From positions 44,749 to 108,748 of the forward strand of contig QCCQ01000003.1 in NCBI GenBank assembly GCA_003278875.1: DNA of 64,000 nt, in the 5' to 3' direction. Both the position numbers and the translations under genes were made by a program. This document shows positions 26,826-34,392 of the stretch, in pieces; within the stretch, counting starts at the first letter, position 1; every line of letters begins with the position of its first letter. Under the pieces are notes generated by a model. The model was not told the DNA's origin. It worked only from the letters and a program-made list of their open reading frames with translations, and made no database searches. The DNA is from Prochlorococcus sp. AG-347-L21. Its GTDB lineage: Bacteria; Cyanobacteriota; Cyanobacteriia; PCC-6307; Cyanobiaceae.

Positions 26826-26910
26826 TTTAGTTCAAAAAAATTTCTGCAGGTATTAAATAAATTAATTTATCGAAACCATTTGAAAAGTTGTAGGATGGTA
26901 AAAAACTAAT

Positions 26911-27138
26911 ATGCAATTACTCGGATTAATTCTTCTTCTAGCTAGTAGCTGGTATTTATGGAAATTAACATCAAACTTTCTTGATGAACCAACAAAAAAA
27001 GAACTGACTAATAGTTTAAATAATCTCAAAAATAAATTCTCAGAGGGAAAACAAAATTTCTCTAAAGCAAAAATAAGCGAAGCTTGGAAAAAATACAAAG
27101 AAGAAGGTGGTGCATTATCTAACAAAGAAAAAAGCTAG
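26911..27138 (+). CDS. Small single-pass membrane protein, 75 aa
   Basis: An N-terminal hydrophobic segment (MQLLGLILLLASSWYLWKLT) anchors a long charged helix (FLDEPTKKELTNSLNNLKNK, SEGKQNFSKAKISEAWKKY). Its TAG overlaps the GTG start of the next gene by 1 bp, indicating coupling. Function is unknown. Confidence 0.55.
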   Translation: MQLLGLILLLASSWYLWKLTSNFLDEPTKKELTNSLNNLKNKFSEGKQNFSKAKISEAWKKYKEEGGALSNKEKS

Positions 27139-27392
27139 TGGAGTTTTTTATTATTACAGGTCTCACTAAAGATATTTCTAGAATTGATCTAATTGGTATT
27201 ATGTTTGGTCATTTAATTTTTGGTGTTGCATTGACACAGCTTTTAGATTGGACGTGGTTAAAGAACCTTATGAGTGAAGAAGATAAAACAAGGATGCTTA
27301 AAAGTTATACATGGAAAGACTTATTAGTAGATGGAGCAATTATTACGGTAGTTCTAGGAATAATTTTTTTGATAATTAGCATTTTTCTATAA
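27138..27392 (+). CDS. Small membrane protein, 84 aa
   Basis: GTG at 27138 overlaps the previous stop by one base. Two hydrophobic stretches are seen, GIMFGHLIFGVALTQLLDW (about residues 20-38) and DGAIITVVLGIIFLIISIFL (about 65-84), with a polar hairpin between them. The next tiny gene begins at the base after its stop. No family is recognised. Confidence 0.55.
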   Translation: MEFFIITGLTKDISRIDLIGIMFGHLIFGVALTQLLDWTWLKNLMSEEDKTRMLKSYTWKDLLVDGAIITVVLGIIFLIISIFL

Positions 27393-27482
27393 ATGAACGT
27401 AACTTACATCCTTTTAGTTTTTTTAATGATATCAATTGTGATTTTCACTCAAATAATCAATTCCTCCGATAAATCAAAATAA
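27393..27482 (+). CDS. Single-membrane-segment peptide, 29 aa
   Basis: ATG directly follows the previous stop. MNVTYILLVFLMISIVIFTQ is one hydrophobic helix with a polar tail (IINSSDKSK). Its placement, with zero spacing on both sides, argues that it is translated. Confidence 0.45.
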   Translation: MNVTYILLVFLMISIVIFTQIINSSDKSK

Positions 27483-27584
27483 ATGAACGAAGTAACTAGC
27501 AACTCCTCAACTGGGTGGTACTTAATCGCTTTGGTAAGTACTTTATCTTTTTTAGCTTTAATTTACTTCGGCCAAAAAAAATAG
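27483..27584 (+). CDS. Single-membrane-segment peptide, 33 aa
   Basis: ATG immediately follows the previous TAA. The peptide has a polar start (MNEVTSNSSTG), one hydrophobic helix (WYLIALVSTLSFLALIYFG) and a QKK end. It is the last of six same-strand small genes and is followed by a stem-loop. Confidence 0.45.
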   Translation: MNEVTSNSSTGWYLIALVSTLSFLALIYFGQKK

Positions 27585-27619
27585 AGTAAATTTTGAAAGA
27601 CTATTTAAATTCATAAAAA

Positions 27620-27650
27620 AAGCCCTGCAACTTAATTAGATGCAGAGCTT
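27620..27650 (+). terminator. Probable terminator of the small-gene run
   Basis: AAGCCCTGCA and TGCAGAGCTT pair with one mismatch around an 11-nt loop, 35 bp after the last small gene. An A-run precedes it, but the following U-tract is broken (ATAATTATTT). Confidence 0.5.
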
Positions 27651-27670
27651 ATAATTATTTAGTAACAGAT

Positions 27671-27793
27671 TTATATAAATCTATTGATTATAAAACCCTT
27701 TTTCTTAATCAAAGAAAAAGAGACCGATGAATGTGATGAAGATACTGAGTTCACGGCCCCTTTGATAACCGCATTTTTCGGTAGATACGACAA
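27671..27793 (-). CDS. Small ORF with near-perfect Shine-Dalgarno, 40 aa
   Basis: On the minus strand AAAGGAGGTGAT, almost the full anti-SD complement, precedes a TTG at 27793 by 7 nt. The frame continues to TAA 27671. The peptide starts MSYLPKNAVIKGAVNS if TTG is read as Met, is Ser-rich, and ends with KKKGFIINRFI. Most genes in this window lack such a strong ribosome site, so it decided the start. Function is unknown. Confidence 0.45.
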   Translation of the reverse strand: MSYLPKNAVIKGAVNSVSSSHSSVSFSLIKKKGFIINRFI

Positions 27794-27921
27794 TGAATCA
27801 CCTCCTTTACTAATGTTTTTTTAAAGATAACTAAAAGAATGAAACAAGGAAAGAAATTCGCTAAAAATTTAAAAGTTTTTTAACAAATTAACGATATAAA
27901 TCTCCTAAAAAAAAATAGATA

Positions 27922-28587
27922 TTACCAAGGCAAAACTTCTCCGTTGGCATGCCAAAAAGTACCCGAGTTATTTTTATTTAAAGAATCAATACGTTTTAAA
28001 AGGCCATTTGCTGATTCTTCAGGACTAATTCCATTTCGTGTAAAGCCAGTCATTCTTGTACTCACTAACCCAGGATGCAAAATAGCTACATAAATATCTT
28101 CTCTTGATAAATCTATGGAAAGTGATTTTGCTGCCAGTGACAATGCTACCTTAGACATCCTGTATCCATAAGAACTTCCAGATGAATTATCTTCAAGAGA
28201 TCCCATTCTACTCGTGATAAAAGCAACTTTAGAAGATCTTTTTAAAAGGTGTTTAAGTGATTGGGTCATACATATTGGGCTCAATGCATTGACTTCAAAT
28301 TGACGCAAAATACTTTTCTTATCTAAGTTTTCGAAGGAATTAAATTCATAAATTCCTGCATTATGAATTAAGCAATCTAAATTAACTCCAGATAATTTTT
28401 TACACAAATTTGTTATGGACTCATCAGAAGAAATTTCTACATTCTCTTCAACTCTCACTCCTAAATCTCTAAGTTCTTTTGAAGCTTTCCTACACGTTGC
28501 AATTACATTATCTCCCCTTTTATGAATTTGCCTACATAATTCTAATCCAATTCCCCTATTTGATCCTGTAATTAAATAAGTCGGCAT
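27922..28587 (-). CDS. Short-chain dehydrogenase/reductase
   Basis: This 221-aa SDR has the NAD(P) motif TGSNRGIGLELCRQ (residues 7-20) and the NAG motif HNAGIYEF. A catalytic Ser precedes the Tyr/Lys pair YGYRMSKVALSLAA (about residues 139-152). A classical oxidoreductase on a small carbonyl or alcohol substrate is expected; the substrate is unknown. It is somewhat shorter than the usual 250 aa but keeps the active site. It is monocistronic. Confidence 0.87.
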   Translation of the reverse strand: MPTYLITGSNRGIGLELCRQIHKRGDNVIATCRKASKELRDLGVRVEENVEISSDESITNLCKKLSGVNLDCLIHNAGIYEFNSFENLDKKSILRQFEVNALSPICMTQSLKHLLKRSSKVAFITSRMGSLEDNSSGSSYGYRMSKVALSLAAKSLSIDLSREDIYVAILHPGLVSTRMTGFTRNGISPEESANGLLKRIDSLNKNNSGTFWHANGEVLPW

Positions 28588-28759
28588 CTTTAAAATTAAA
28601 AATAAAAAATTAATCTAAATCCAAATATAAAAAAAACAAACTAGAAAAAGAAAAAATTTATAAAATTCCTTTTAAGAGTTATTAAGGTTATAATTATTTT
28701 TGATATACAAAAGAATTTATAAATAAAGCAAAGATATTTTTATCATCAAAAATTAATAT

Positions 28760-28966
28760 ATGGAAATTATCAATCAAGAATTAACACAAGAGATTATTAG
28801 GTTAACGTGGAGAAATCCTGCTTTCATGGCTATAGCTATTGCACTAGTCTGGCTTATCCCACAGTTATTTATCAGAAAAATAATGGCAAAAAAGTATGAA
28901 CAAAGAAAAATAGAAATTCAGAAAAATAAAATACAGAAGCTTTACCCAAGCAATACTCCTAAATAA
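28760..28966 (+). CDS. Small single-pass membrane protein, 68 aa
   Basis: A hydrophobic segment at about residues 20-40 (NPAFMAIAIALVWLIPQLFI) follows a short polar start. A strongly basic tail follows (KKYEQRKIEIQKNKIQKLYP). By the positive-inside rule the tail is cytoplasmic. No family is recognised. Confidence 0.5.
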   Translation: MEIINQELTQEIIRLTWRNPAFMAIAIALVWLIPQLFIRKIMAKKYEQRKIEIQKNKIQKLYPSNTPK

Positions 28967-29030
28967 GATTTTTTTTATTAATAAAGTGATCTAATGAATC
29001 AAAAGAATACTTTTCGCTTCTAAGTAAAAT

Positions 29031-29222
29031 ATGACTTATAAAATAATTAGAATTGATGGGAAAGATGACGAATTAACCTCTCAAAGTTTTGATAACTATT
29101 CAGAGGCGTACGATCTGTTAGAGAAACTTTATGGAGATTTATGTTGTTCAGATGCTGATTATGGAGACATAACCTATTACGATATTGTGGAAAATAATTT
29201 AAAAATTATTAATGGAGAATAA
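29031..29222 (+). CDS. Small acidic soluble protein, 63 aa
   Basis: MTYKIIRIDGKDDELTSQSF continues with an acidic helix and a strand (EKLYGDLCCSDADYGDITYY). The paired cysteines could bind metal. It overlaps the following 69-aa gene by 11 bp. No family is recognised. Confidence 0.5.
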   Translation: MTYKIIRIDGKDDELTSQSFDNYSEAYDLLEKLYGDLCCSDADYGDITYYDIVENNLKIINGE

Positions 29223-29421
29223 AAAATGGGCACCCTCCCAAGAAGAAAATTTAGGGGTAATAACAAGCGTATATGAATTAATTAAAGAAGAACTTTCAGA
29301 ACTTCAAAAAGAAACTGGATGTCCCGATTCATTTATTTATGATTTTATTGGCAAAATTCAGAATGAATGGCATCCTGAATCTTGCCAGTCCATAGTTAGA
29401 AATAAAAAAAGGAAAAATTAG
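29212..29421 (+). CDS. Hypothetical protein, 69 aa
   Basis: This is an unrecognised soluble helical protein (MENKKWAPSQEENLGVITSV, then EELSELQKETGCPDSFIYDF, ending KKRKN). It overlaps the previous gene by 11 bp, as expected of translational coupling. Its helical layout resembles that of the 60-aa gene at 31169 (both end a helix in NEW). Confidence 0.5.
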   Translation: MENKKWAPSQEENLGVITSVYELIKEELSELQKETGCPDSFIYDFIGKIQNEWHPESCQSIVRNKKRKN

Positions 29422-29491
29422 AAAATATTAAATCTTCAACTCAAATTTATAAAACTTCTTTAATATGATTTGAATTTAAAAATATTAAAGC

Positions 29492-29578
29492 ATGATTATT
29501 AGAATACTAGGAGTCGTACTTATCCTTGGTACGATTGCTTATTATGGTTTAGTTTTGACTGGGCAAAGCAACCTTTAG
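29492..29578 (+). CDS. Single-membrane-segment peptide, 28 aa
   Basis: ATG 29492 to TAG 29578 encodes MIIRILGVVLILGTIAYYGL and a short polar end. It is a hydrophobic helix with a basic third-position start, typical of small membrane peptides. The evidence is composition and intergenic placement only. Confidence 0.4.
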   Translation: MIIRILGVVLILGTIAYYGLVLTGQSNL

Positions 29579-29602
29579 TTTTTTCAACTTTTAAAATTTC
29601 TC

Positions 29603-29815
29603 ATGAGATGGCCTCCTACTCTTTGTTGGACAGCACCAAAAACTATTAATGGTAATAGGCATTTTCAAGTTAAAGCTTATGGTGGTAAAAATGAAGATAG
29701 ATGGGTTGATATTTTTCCTACCAAAAATAAAAAAGATATTAAAAGGATCCTATGGACAAAACTAAAATCAGAATGGACTTCTGGATGGTTAAGGCTCCCA
29801 AAAGATAAAGATTAA
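29603..29815 (+). CDS. Trp-rich small protein (TIGR02450-like)
   Basis: This 70-aa protein contains CWTAPKTINGNRHFQVKAYG and later LWTKLKSEWTSGWLRLPK, a Trp-rich arrangement resembling the TIGR02450 family of about 65-80-aa proteins of marine bacteria and cyanobacteria. Function is unknown. It lies 24 bp after a 28-aa frame on the same strand. Confidence 0.55.
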   Translation: MRWPPTLCWTAPKTINGNRHFQVKAYGGKNEDRWVDIFPTKNKKDIKRILWTKLKSEWTSGWLRLPKDKD

Positions 29816-29914
29816 TTTGTCTATGTAAACAAATATTATTAACCAGAAAACTGTAAAAAATAATACCTATTACAAAAATAATAACTTTTAAAATTTTTCA
29901 AAACGCTTTTTAAT

Positions 29915-30088
29915 ATGAAGCCAGAACCGAAGAAAAAACTTCCTAATAAAAAAGTGATAAGTTCAGCAAAATTTGAGGCTAAAGAACAATTCACAAAATC
30001 TGCATTAGAAAATTTAAAAACAGAAAATGAAAGGCTTGTTAATTCACTAAAAAAATCTGGGGAAATTAAAGAATCAAAAAGAAAATAG
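29915..30088 (+). CDS. Small basic coiled peptide, 57 aa
   Basis: ATG 29915 to TAG 30088 encodes MKPEPKKKLPNKKVISSAKF and then a helical, Lys/Glu-rich part (ALENLKTENERLVNSLKKSG). It has no membrane segment and could bind nucleic acid. No family is recognised. Confidence 0.45.
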   Translation: MKPEPKKKLPNKKVISSAKFEAKEQFTKSALENLKTENERLVNSLKKSGEIKESKRK

Positions 30089-30140
30089 ACTCACAGTATT
30101 AAAAAATTTTTTATTATTATAATATTTTATAGATTAAGAA

Positions 30141-30260
30141 ATGATTGAAAAAATATCTTTAGCAAATTCTCATTTACCTCAACTTATTGGGTTCGTGCTC
30201 ATGTCAATTGGTTATACATTGGGCAATAAGTTTTATCTTCCTGAAATCGAACAAAAGTAA
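30141..30260 (+). CDS. Small membrane peptide, 39 aa
   Basis: ATG 30141 to TAA 30260 encodes MIEKISLANSHLPQLIGFVL, with a hydrophobic core through SIGYTLGNKFYLP. It is probably a single-pass or membrane-lying peptide. The 352 bp after it (30261-30612) contain no frame I can support, only A+T-rich DNA with two ATGTTACA copies upstream of the hli gene. Confidence 0.4.
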   Translation: MIEKISLANSHLPQLIGFVLMSIGYTLGNKFYLPEIEQK

Positions 30261-30612
30261 TAATTTCTAGTTATTAGATAAATTTTAGATAAATTATATT
30301 AAATGCATATTACTAGTAAAAAATTTATTAAATTACCTGTTTTTAGCGAAATAAAATTTTAAACATTCCTGAAATCAATTAAGAAACTTCATAAGATGCA
30401 TCTTACACATAAATGTTACACTTTAGTCTTTAAAAGTGTTAAATCCAAAGAAAAAGTAAGAATTCATACTAATTTTTTTTAAATATGTTACATTTATTAA
30501 TAATTTAAGTTAAGGTTTCCTCTGTCAATAAAGCAGAAATAAGGAAATGTTTAATACATACAAATGTCATCTACTCTTTGGCTTACTAATTGATCACATA
30601 TGAAATATAAAA

Positions 30613-30867
30613 ATGGATGCTCTTACTAGTTTTATAGTTGTTATCGTCGCAATTACTATTCAATTCTCTTTATATGCAATCAAAAGGTTGCAGGAACCAT
30701 TAGAACCAAATTATTTGATAGATAAAAATTCAAAAAAAATAAAAAACTACATGGGTAAATTTTGGAAAAATGCAGAAATAACAAACGGGAGATTAGCTAT
30801 GATTGGTTTTTTAGCTTTGATAATAAACTATGGTTTTTTTGGGTGGATAATACCTGGTTTTATTTAA
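30613..30867 (+). CDS. hli: High-light-inducible protein (Hlip)
   Basis: This 84-aa protein carries the single chlorophyll-binding helix of the LHC/Hli family: KNAEITNGRLAMIGFLALII (about residues 54-73) with the ExxNGRxAMxGF motif. It also has an extra N-terminal hydrophobic segment (SFIVVIVAITIQFSLYA). Hli proteins protect photosystems and bind pigment under stress. The long empty upstream region may hold stress-responsive control elements. It is a typical accessory gene in Prochlorococcus islands. Confidence 0.88.
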   Translation: MDALTSFIVVIVAITIQFSLYAIKRLQEPLEPNYLIDKNSKKIKNYMGKFWKNAEITNGRLAMIGFLALIINYGFFGWIIPGFI

Positions 30868-30964
30868 AATATAAATACATTAAAATTCTTAAAGAAAATA
30901 AATCTCTTGTTCAAAACAAACTCTCCTTTTAAAAAAAATATTTTTATTATAAGTAAAAAAGCAA

Positions 30965-31162
30965 TTGAGTAATTCTGATTTTGATAAAAATGGATTGGAT
31001 AGCTATGGAATCCATTGGCTTCAATATGCTGCTTTTGCTGTCTCTGGTTTTGCTATATTTACAACCTGGGCATTTTTTTATGATGAAAGATTCCACAACT
31101 TTGTGATGAATATTTTAAGGGTTATTAACTGCAGTGGGTTCAATTGTAATGGAGCATTTTAA
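30965..31162 (+). CDS. Small membrane protein, 65 aa
   Basis: The start is TTG 30965. The protein (MSNSDFDKNGLDSYGIHWLQ) has one hydrophobic segment (YAAFAVSGFAIFTTWAFFY, about residues 21-39) and two cysteines in its C-terminal part (INCSGFNCNGAF). The lack of an ATG lowers certainty. The next gene starts 7 bp after its stop. Confidence 0.45.
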   Translation: MSNSDFDKNGLDSYGIHWLQYAAFAVSGFAIFTTWAFFYDERFHNFVMNILRVINCSGFNCNGAF

Positions 31163-31168
31163 AATTTT

Positions 31169-31351
31169 ATGGCTAATCCAGATCAAAAAACAGTATTAAT
31201 AGATAATGCTTTTGAGGAAATAAAAAACATTTGTTTAAATCTTCAAAAAGATACTGATGCTACGAATTCAGAACTTAAAAGTTTACTAAAACTAATTATT
31301 AATGAATGGGAAGAAAAAGAAGAACAAAAAACTGGTTTTGGATTCAGGTAA
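31169..31351 (+). CDS. Small helical soluble protein, 60 aa
   Basis: MANPDQKTVLIDNAFEEIKN continues as an amphipathic helix with ICLNLQKDTDATNSEL and a KLIINEWEEKEEQKTG end. It is similar in layout to the 69-aa protein at 29212 (both have a helix ending in NEW), so they may be distant paralogs. Function is unknown. Confidence 0.5.
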   Translation: MANPDQKTVLIDNAFEEIKNICLNLQKDTDATNSELKSLLKLIINEWEEKEEQKTGFGFR

Positions 31352-31464
31352 ATAGCCACTATCTAAGAAGAGACTTAGGCATCAAATCGTTTTAATATAA
31401 ACAGATTTTTTTACTTTTAAAATTTAATATTTATAATTAATATTTTTAAAAAAGAAATTAAAAA

Positions 31465-31493
31465 GGAATAAATCTCATAAGAAGATTTATTCC
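31465..31493. terminator. Perfect stem-loop, probable terminator
   Basis: GGAATAAATCT and AGATTTATTCC form an 11-bp stem with a 7-nt loop, 113 bp after the last plus-strand gene. The U-tract is poor, so termination efficiency is uncertain. Confidence 0.45.
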
Positions 31494-31519
31494 AGATTTA
31501 GCATTAGTTTTATTTAGAT

Positions 31520-31561
31520 TTAAATTTTATAATTAAACTCCTCTGGTGGACTGTCAATCAT
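31520..31561 (-). CDS. 13-aa ORF with strong Shine-Dalgarno
   Basis: On the minus strand TAGGAGGGAT precedes ATG 31561 with good spacing. The frame encodes MIDSPPEEFNYKI and stops. It could be a leader peptide or a remnant; the ribosome site is the only strong support. Confidence 0.3.
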   Translation of the reverse strand: MIDSPPEEFNYKI

Positions 31562-31643
31562 TAGATCCCTCCTATTCAACAAGTTAAACCTACGCCTTAC
31601 TTATTAAGAAAGTAAATCAGTAAAAATGCTGATTTATTATTTA

Positions 31644-31745
31644 CTAAAATGTTTGAATTAAAGAAGCCAATTCTGGTGCATCTAATAAAAGTGCAAAAAA
31701 TGTAAGCACAACTAATAAAAATATGGAAAAGTAAAATTGAATCAT
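31644..31745 (-). CDS. Single-membrane-segment peptide, 33 aa
   Basis: ATG 31745 to TAG 31644 encodes MIQFYFSIFLLVVLTFFALL followed by a short acidic tail (LDAPELASLIQTF). It is a typical small membrane peptide. No family is recognised. Confidence 0.45.
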   Translation of the reverse strand: MIQFYFSIFLLVVLTFFALLLDAPELASLIQTF

Positions 31746-31845
31746 GGTTCAAAATTACTTAATAGGAATTTTTTAAGTTGTATAAAATAATGCTTTGTTT
31801 ACAAAATTAAATATCCCAACCTAGAGAAGTTTAATTAGAGAATAA

Positions 31846-32079
31846 TTAAGATGCTTCAGGAGAAAATATCGTCCTATTTTTTTGCCAATACTCACAACCT
31901 TTGAGTAAATGATCACCCTGTGGTATGCGTTTTTCGTATTTTGGACAGATCAAGATAGTAGCAAAAGTTTCTGTAGTGCTGTAGCGAAAGTGATTGCAAG
32001 TAATACAAATCTTTGTTCGTTTTCGTTTTAGGGTAGATTCTTTTAGATATTCCCATTTTGAAGGATTTACCTTGATCAT
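31846..32079 (-). CDS. Cys-rich small protein, 77 aa
   Basis: This basic protein (MIKVNPSKWEYLKESTLKRK) has cysteines arranged as CITC, then C in LICPKYEKR and C in KGCEYW (about residues 25-63). These four could form a zinc site. It starts 2 bp after the stop of the first DUF1651 gene and is probably co-transcribed with it. No family is recognised. Confidence 0.55.
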   Translation of the reverse strand: MIKVNPSKWEYLKESTLKRKRTKICITCNHFRYSTTETFATILICPKYEKRIPQGDHLLKGCEYWQKNRTIFSPEAS

Positions 32080-32081
32080 GA

Positions 32082-32372
32082 TTACTGGAATTTATTAGTA
32101 ACAATTTTCCAACCCGCTGAAATTAATTCATTCCATGTTTCACAAGCACAATCAATAGAATGAAGTCTTGAATTTTTAATTTGGGCTGGTTCACCTAATT
32201 CATTTGCATAGAAAAGATGAGTATATACTTTTAAGTTATTAGATACAGATTTCTTATAACTCTCAAAAAAAATTAATAAACCACTTTTTTTGTTAAACAA
32301 CCAGCCAGTTGGGGGGTCAATAAGGCTGCCATGATAAAAATAAGTCCGAACATTAGAGACTCCTGAAGTCAT
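32082..32372 (-). CDS. DUF1651-family protein, copy 1
   Basis: This 96-aa protein shows the DUF1651 pattern: GWLFNKKSGLLIFFES (about residues 23-38), then a basic stretch, YTHLFYANELGEPAQIKNSR (about 50-69) and a C-terminal WNELISAGWK. This family is abundant in Prochlorococcus and marine Synechococcus and has no known function. A second copy lies at 34519. Both are preceded by near-consensus -35/-10 elements and lead small operons. Confidence 0.65.
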   Translation of the reverse strand: MTSGVSNVRTYFYHGSLIDPPTGWLFNKKSGLLIFFESYKKSVSNNLKVYTHLFYANELGEPAQIKNSRLHSIDCACETWNELISAGWKIVTNKFQ

Positions 32373-32395
32373 GAAGATAATACACTTGTACTATT

Positions 32396-32424
32396 AATAT
32401 AAATGTACTATTCATAGACGTCAA
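32396..32424 (-). promoter_or_regulatory. Near-consensus promoter of DUF1651 copy 1
   Basis: On the minus strand TTGACG (32424-32419) and TATATT (32401-32396) are separated by 17 bp, about 24 bp before the start codon. The upstream AATACTTGACG block is shared with copy 2. Confidence 0.6.
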
Positions 32425-32564
32425 GTATTCCTCTGGTAATTATTTAAATTTTAAAATTTCTTTCCAGAAATAATCAGTCGTTAACTTCTTATTTGGTAAT
32501 AGTGAATACAAGTAACTCCTTGAAAAGGAAAATATCATTTAAATAGTATCTCCAAAAGAATGCA

Positions 32565-32801
32565 ATGTATCGCAATCCCTTCTATTTAGGATGGAACAAA
32601 GGTTGGTCTTTTTTATTTTTTTTAGAGGGTGGCATTGCAAAAATTGAGGCAAAAGGTTTTGGTATTTCTATTACAACAAAAGTTGAGAAAGGAGAAACAC
32701 CCCGAGAATCTGCGGATAGATTAGTCTTAAAAGAGCAAAGGATTAGAAAATCAAGATATTATTCTTGGGTTAAATCTATTAATGAAAAAACAATAAATTA
32801 A
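32565..32801 (+). CDS. Hypothetical protein, 78 aa
   Basis: MYRNPFYLGWNKGWSFLFFL is an aromatic start that could insert in a membrane. It is followed by a soluble strand-rich part (GIAKIEAKGFGISITTKVEK) and a basic helix (ESADRLVLKEQRIRKSRYYS). No family is recognised. Confidence 0.5.
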   Translation: MYRNPFYLGWNKGWSFLFFLEGGIAKIEAKGFGISITTKVEKGETPRESADRLVLKEQRIRKSRYYSWVKSINEKTIN

Positions 32802-32870
32802 CCAATCTTTAAATTTATAAAGTAATTTGTTGACAGTCAATTTAAGATAGAAAATAGTCATTTATTTTTC

Positions 32871-33128
32871 GTGTCCAATAAATTTTATGAATGGTGGAAA
32901 AACCATAGAAAAGTTGTAACCTATGGAGCTTTTATCATCTTGTTTGGTTTTTATTTATCTCCTGTTGTCAAAGAAGCAAAATACAAAAACCAATGTATTA
33001 AATACTCTACTAAAGGAGCTTTAACTAAATTTATTAAAGACGATATAGGAGAAACTTTACTAGAGGAAACAGGTTTGAATATTGATGAACTAGCAAAGAT
33101 TGAAGGTTATAAGAATTGCATTAATTAA
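32871..33128 (+). CDS. Membrane-anchored small protein, 85 aa
   Basis: The start is GTG 32871. One hydrophobic segment (VVTYGAFIILFGFYLSPVV, about residues 14-32) follows a basic start, then a polar domain with two cysteines (NQCIKYSTKG, YKNCIN). A TTGACA element lies at 32830. It is the first of a same-strand run leading into the mini-ligase gene. Confidence 0.5.
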   Translation: MSNKFYEWWKNHRKVVTYGAFIILFGFYLSPVVKEAKYKNQCIKYSTKGALTKFIKDDIGETLLEETGLNIDELAKIEGYKNCIN

Positions 33129-33159
33129 AAAGTTCGCAAAAATTACGCTGAGTTTGTAA

Positions 33160-33366
33160 ATGATTAAAGCTATGTTTAATATTATTTTATTAATATTATT
33201 ATTTGGATTTATATCAATAAGTCCAAAAACAAGAAATTTGGTTGGCATAACTCTAAAAGAAATTTATTCATTTCTTTTATGGACTGTTAAATATATAGGT
33301 AGAGAAAAATGGATTATAGATAAACCAAATTGGATACCTAGCCAAAAACTTAAGCCATCGTATTAA
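33160..33366 (+). CDS. Small membrane protein, 68 aa
   Basis: MIKAMFNIILLILLFGFISI is a hydrophobic N-terminal segment and a second short one follows (EIYSFLLWTVKYIG). The tail is basic and Trp-containing. A second ATG at 33172 is possible. Its stop abuts the mini-ligase ATG, so it is translationally coupled to it. Confidence 0.5.
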   Translation: MIKAMFNIILLILLFGFISISPKTRNLVGITLKEIYSFLLWTVKYIGREKWIIDKPNWIPSQKLKPSY

Positions 33367-34116
33367 ATGAAGACTTATTTAGAAGAACGAATTGAATGGT
33401 ATGACGATAATTATAGAAATGGTAATGCTTTAATCTCTGATAAGCAGTTCGACCAACTTGAAAAAAATTTGTTAAGAACAAACCCCAATTGTGATTACTT
33501 TAAAAAGAAAAATAAACTAGTTTTACCTTCATTAGAAAAGGATTCAATAGATGCATTTTTGAAAGGATTATTAGTAGATACCAGATTATTAATTGAACCG
33601 AAAATTGATGGTTGTGCTGTTGCTTTGCAATATCAGGATGGAACCTTAGAGAAAGCAATTTCCAGAAAAGGGACAGACGTTACTAATAAACTTATTAAAG
33701 TCCAAGACATTCCCAATAATCTCCCTTTAAGAGGGGTACTTCAAGTTAGAGGTGAATTATATGCACCCAACCAAAGTCCAAATATCTCCCAGAGAATCGC
33801 TTCTGGATTTCTAAGAACTAAAGAAGGATTTTCTGAAAGTCTTAGCTTCTGCGCATTTCAAATACTTAATTCAACACTTAACCAATATGAATCCAAAAAG
33901 AGTCTTTCAAAGCTTGGCTTCACAATCCCTCAGGATATTTCATGCATCTTTACGAGCCAAGTTGAAGTATTTAGGAAACAATGGCTAAAAGGAAAGCTTT
34001 TTAGTAAATATCCAACAGATGGAATAGTAGTAAAAATTAATTCTAGAAAATTACAATTGATCAGAGAAAAATCAAATTTAGATTATCCTCATTGGCAAGT
34101 GGCAATAAAAGGTTAA
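33367..34116 (+). CDS. Stand-alone NAD+-dependent ligase-like adenylation protein
   Basis: This 249-aa protein matches only the N-terminal part of LigA. A fragment of the NMN-binding Ia domain comes first (EERIEWYDDNYRNGNALISD, residues 6-25). The nucleotidyl-transferase core follows with the lysine motif EPKIDGCAVAL (about residues 77-87), motif III RGELYAP, motif IV DGIVVKIN and motif V WQVAIKG at the very end. The OB-fold, zinc finger, HhH and BRCT domains (about 400 aa) are missing and the protein ends cleanly. Nucleotide transfer looks feasible, but full nick sealing is doubtful. It is coupled to small membrane-protein genes on both sides. Confidence 0.8.
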   Translation: MKTYLEERIEWYDDNYRNGNALISDKQFDQLEKNLLRTNPNCDYFKKKNKLVLPSLEKDSIDAFLKGLLVDTRLLIEPKIDGCAVALQYQDGTLEKAISRKGTDVTNKLIKVQDIPNNLPLRGVLQVRGELYAPNQSPNISQRIASGFLRTKEGFSESLSFCAFQILNSTLNQYESKKSLSKLGFTIPQDISCIFTSQVEVFRKQWLKGKLFSKYPTDGIVVKINSRKLQLIREKSNLDYPHWQVAIKG

Positions 34117-34229
34117 TGGAATTAATACACCAGATTTTTCCTACTTGGCATATTTACTTGGATATGTTTTTGGTTGGCTTTGCAACTTACGGTTTTCTGA
34201 GAATTAAGAAAAAAATAAAAACTAAATAA
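34116..34229 (+). CDS. Small membrane peptide, 37 aa
   Basis: ATG overlaps the mini-ligase stop by one base. It encodes MELIHQIFPTWHIYLDMFLV with a hydrophobic core to FATYGF, then a basic tail (LRIKKKIKTK). It is probably coupled to the mini-ligase. Confidence 0.45.
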   Translation: MELIHQIFPTWHIYLDMFLVGFATYGFLRIKKKIKTK

Positions 34230-34239
34230 ATTTCCCATA

Positions 34240-34392
34240 TCATCCGTGGTCCTTAAGCATGGATTTAAGTTGTTCGGTATCTAATTGTTCAAGATAATTT
34301 CTCATTGCCAACCAAGATCTTCTGCTTTCTAACTTTCCACTTTGTTTAAATAAATTTGCGGAAACTTGATCTATCAATTCTTTATGAGTCAT
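34240..34392 (-). CDS. Small soluble protein, 50 aa
   Basis: I chose ATG 34392, giving MTHKELIDQVSANLFKQSGK, because upstream in-frame ATGs (to 34428) would overlap the preceding gene much more. It encodes helices with LESRRSWLAMRNYLEQLDTE. It is the third gene of the DUF1651 copy 2 operon (11-bp overlap). Function is unknown. Confidence 0.5.
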   Translation of the reverse strand: MTHKELIDQVSANLFKQSGKLESRRSWLAMRNYLEQLDTEQLKSMLKDHG

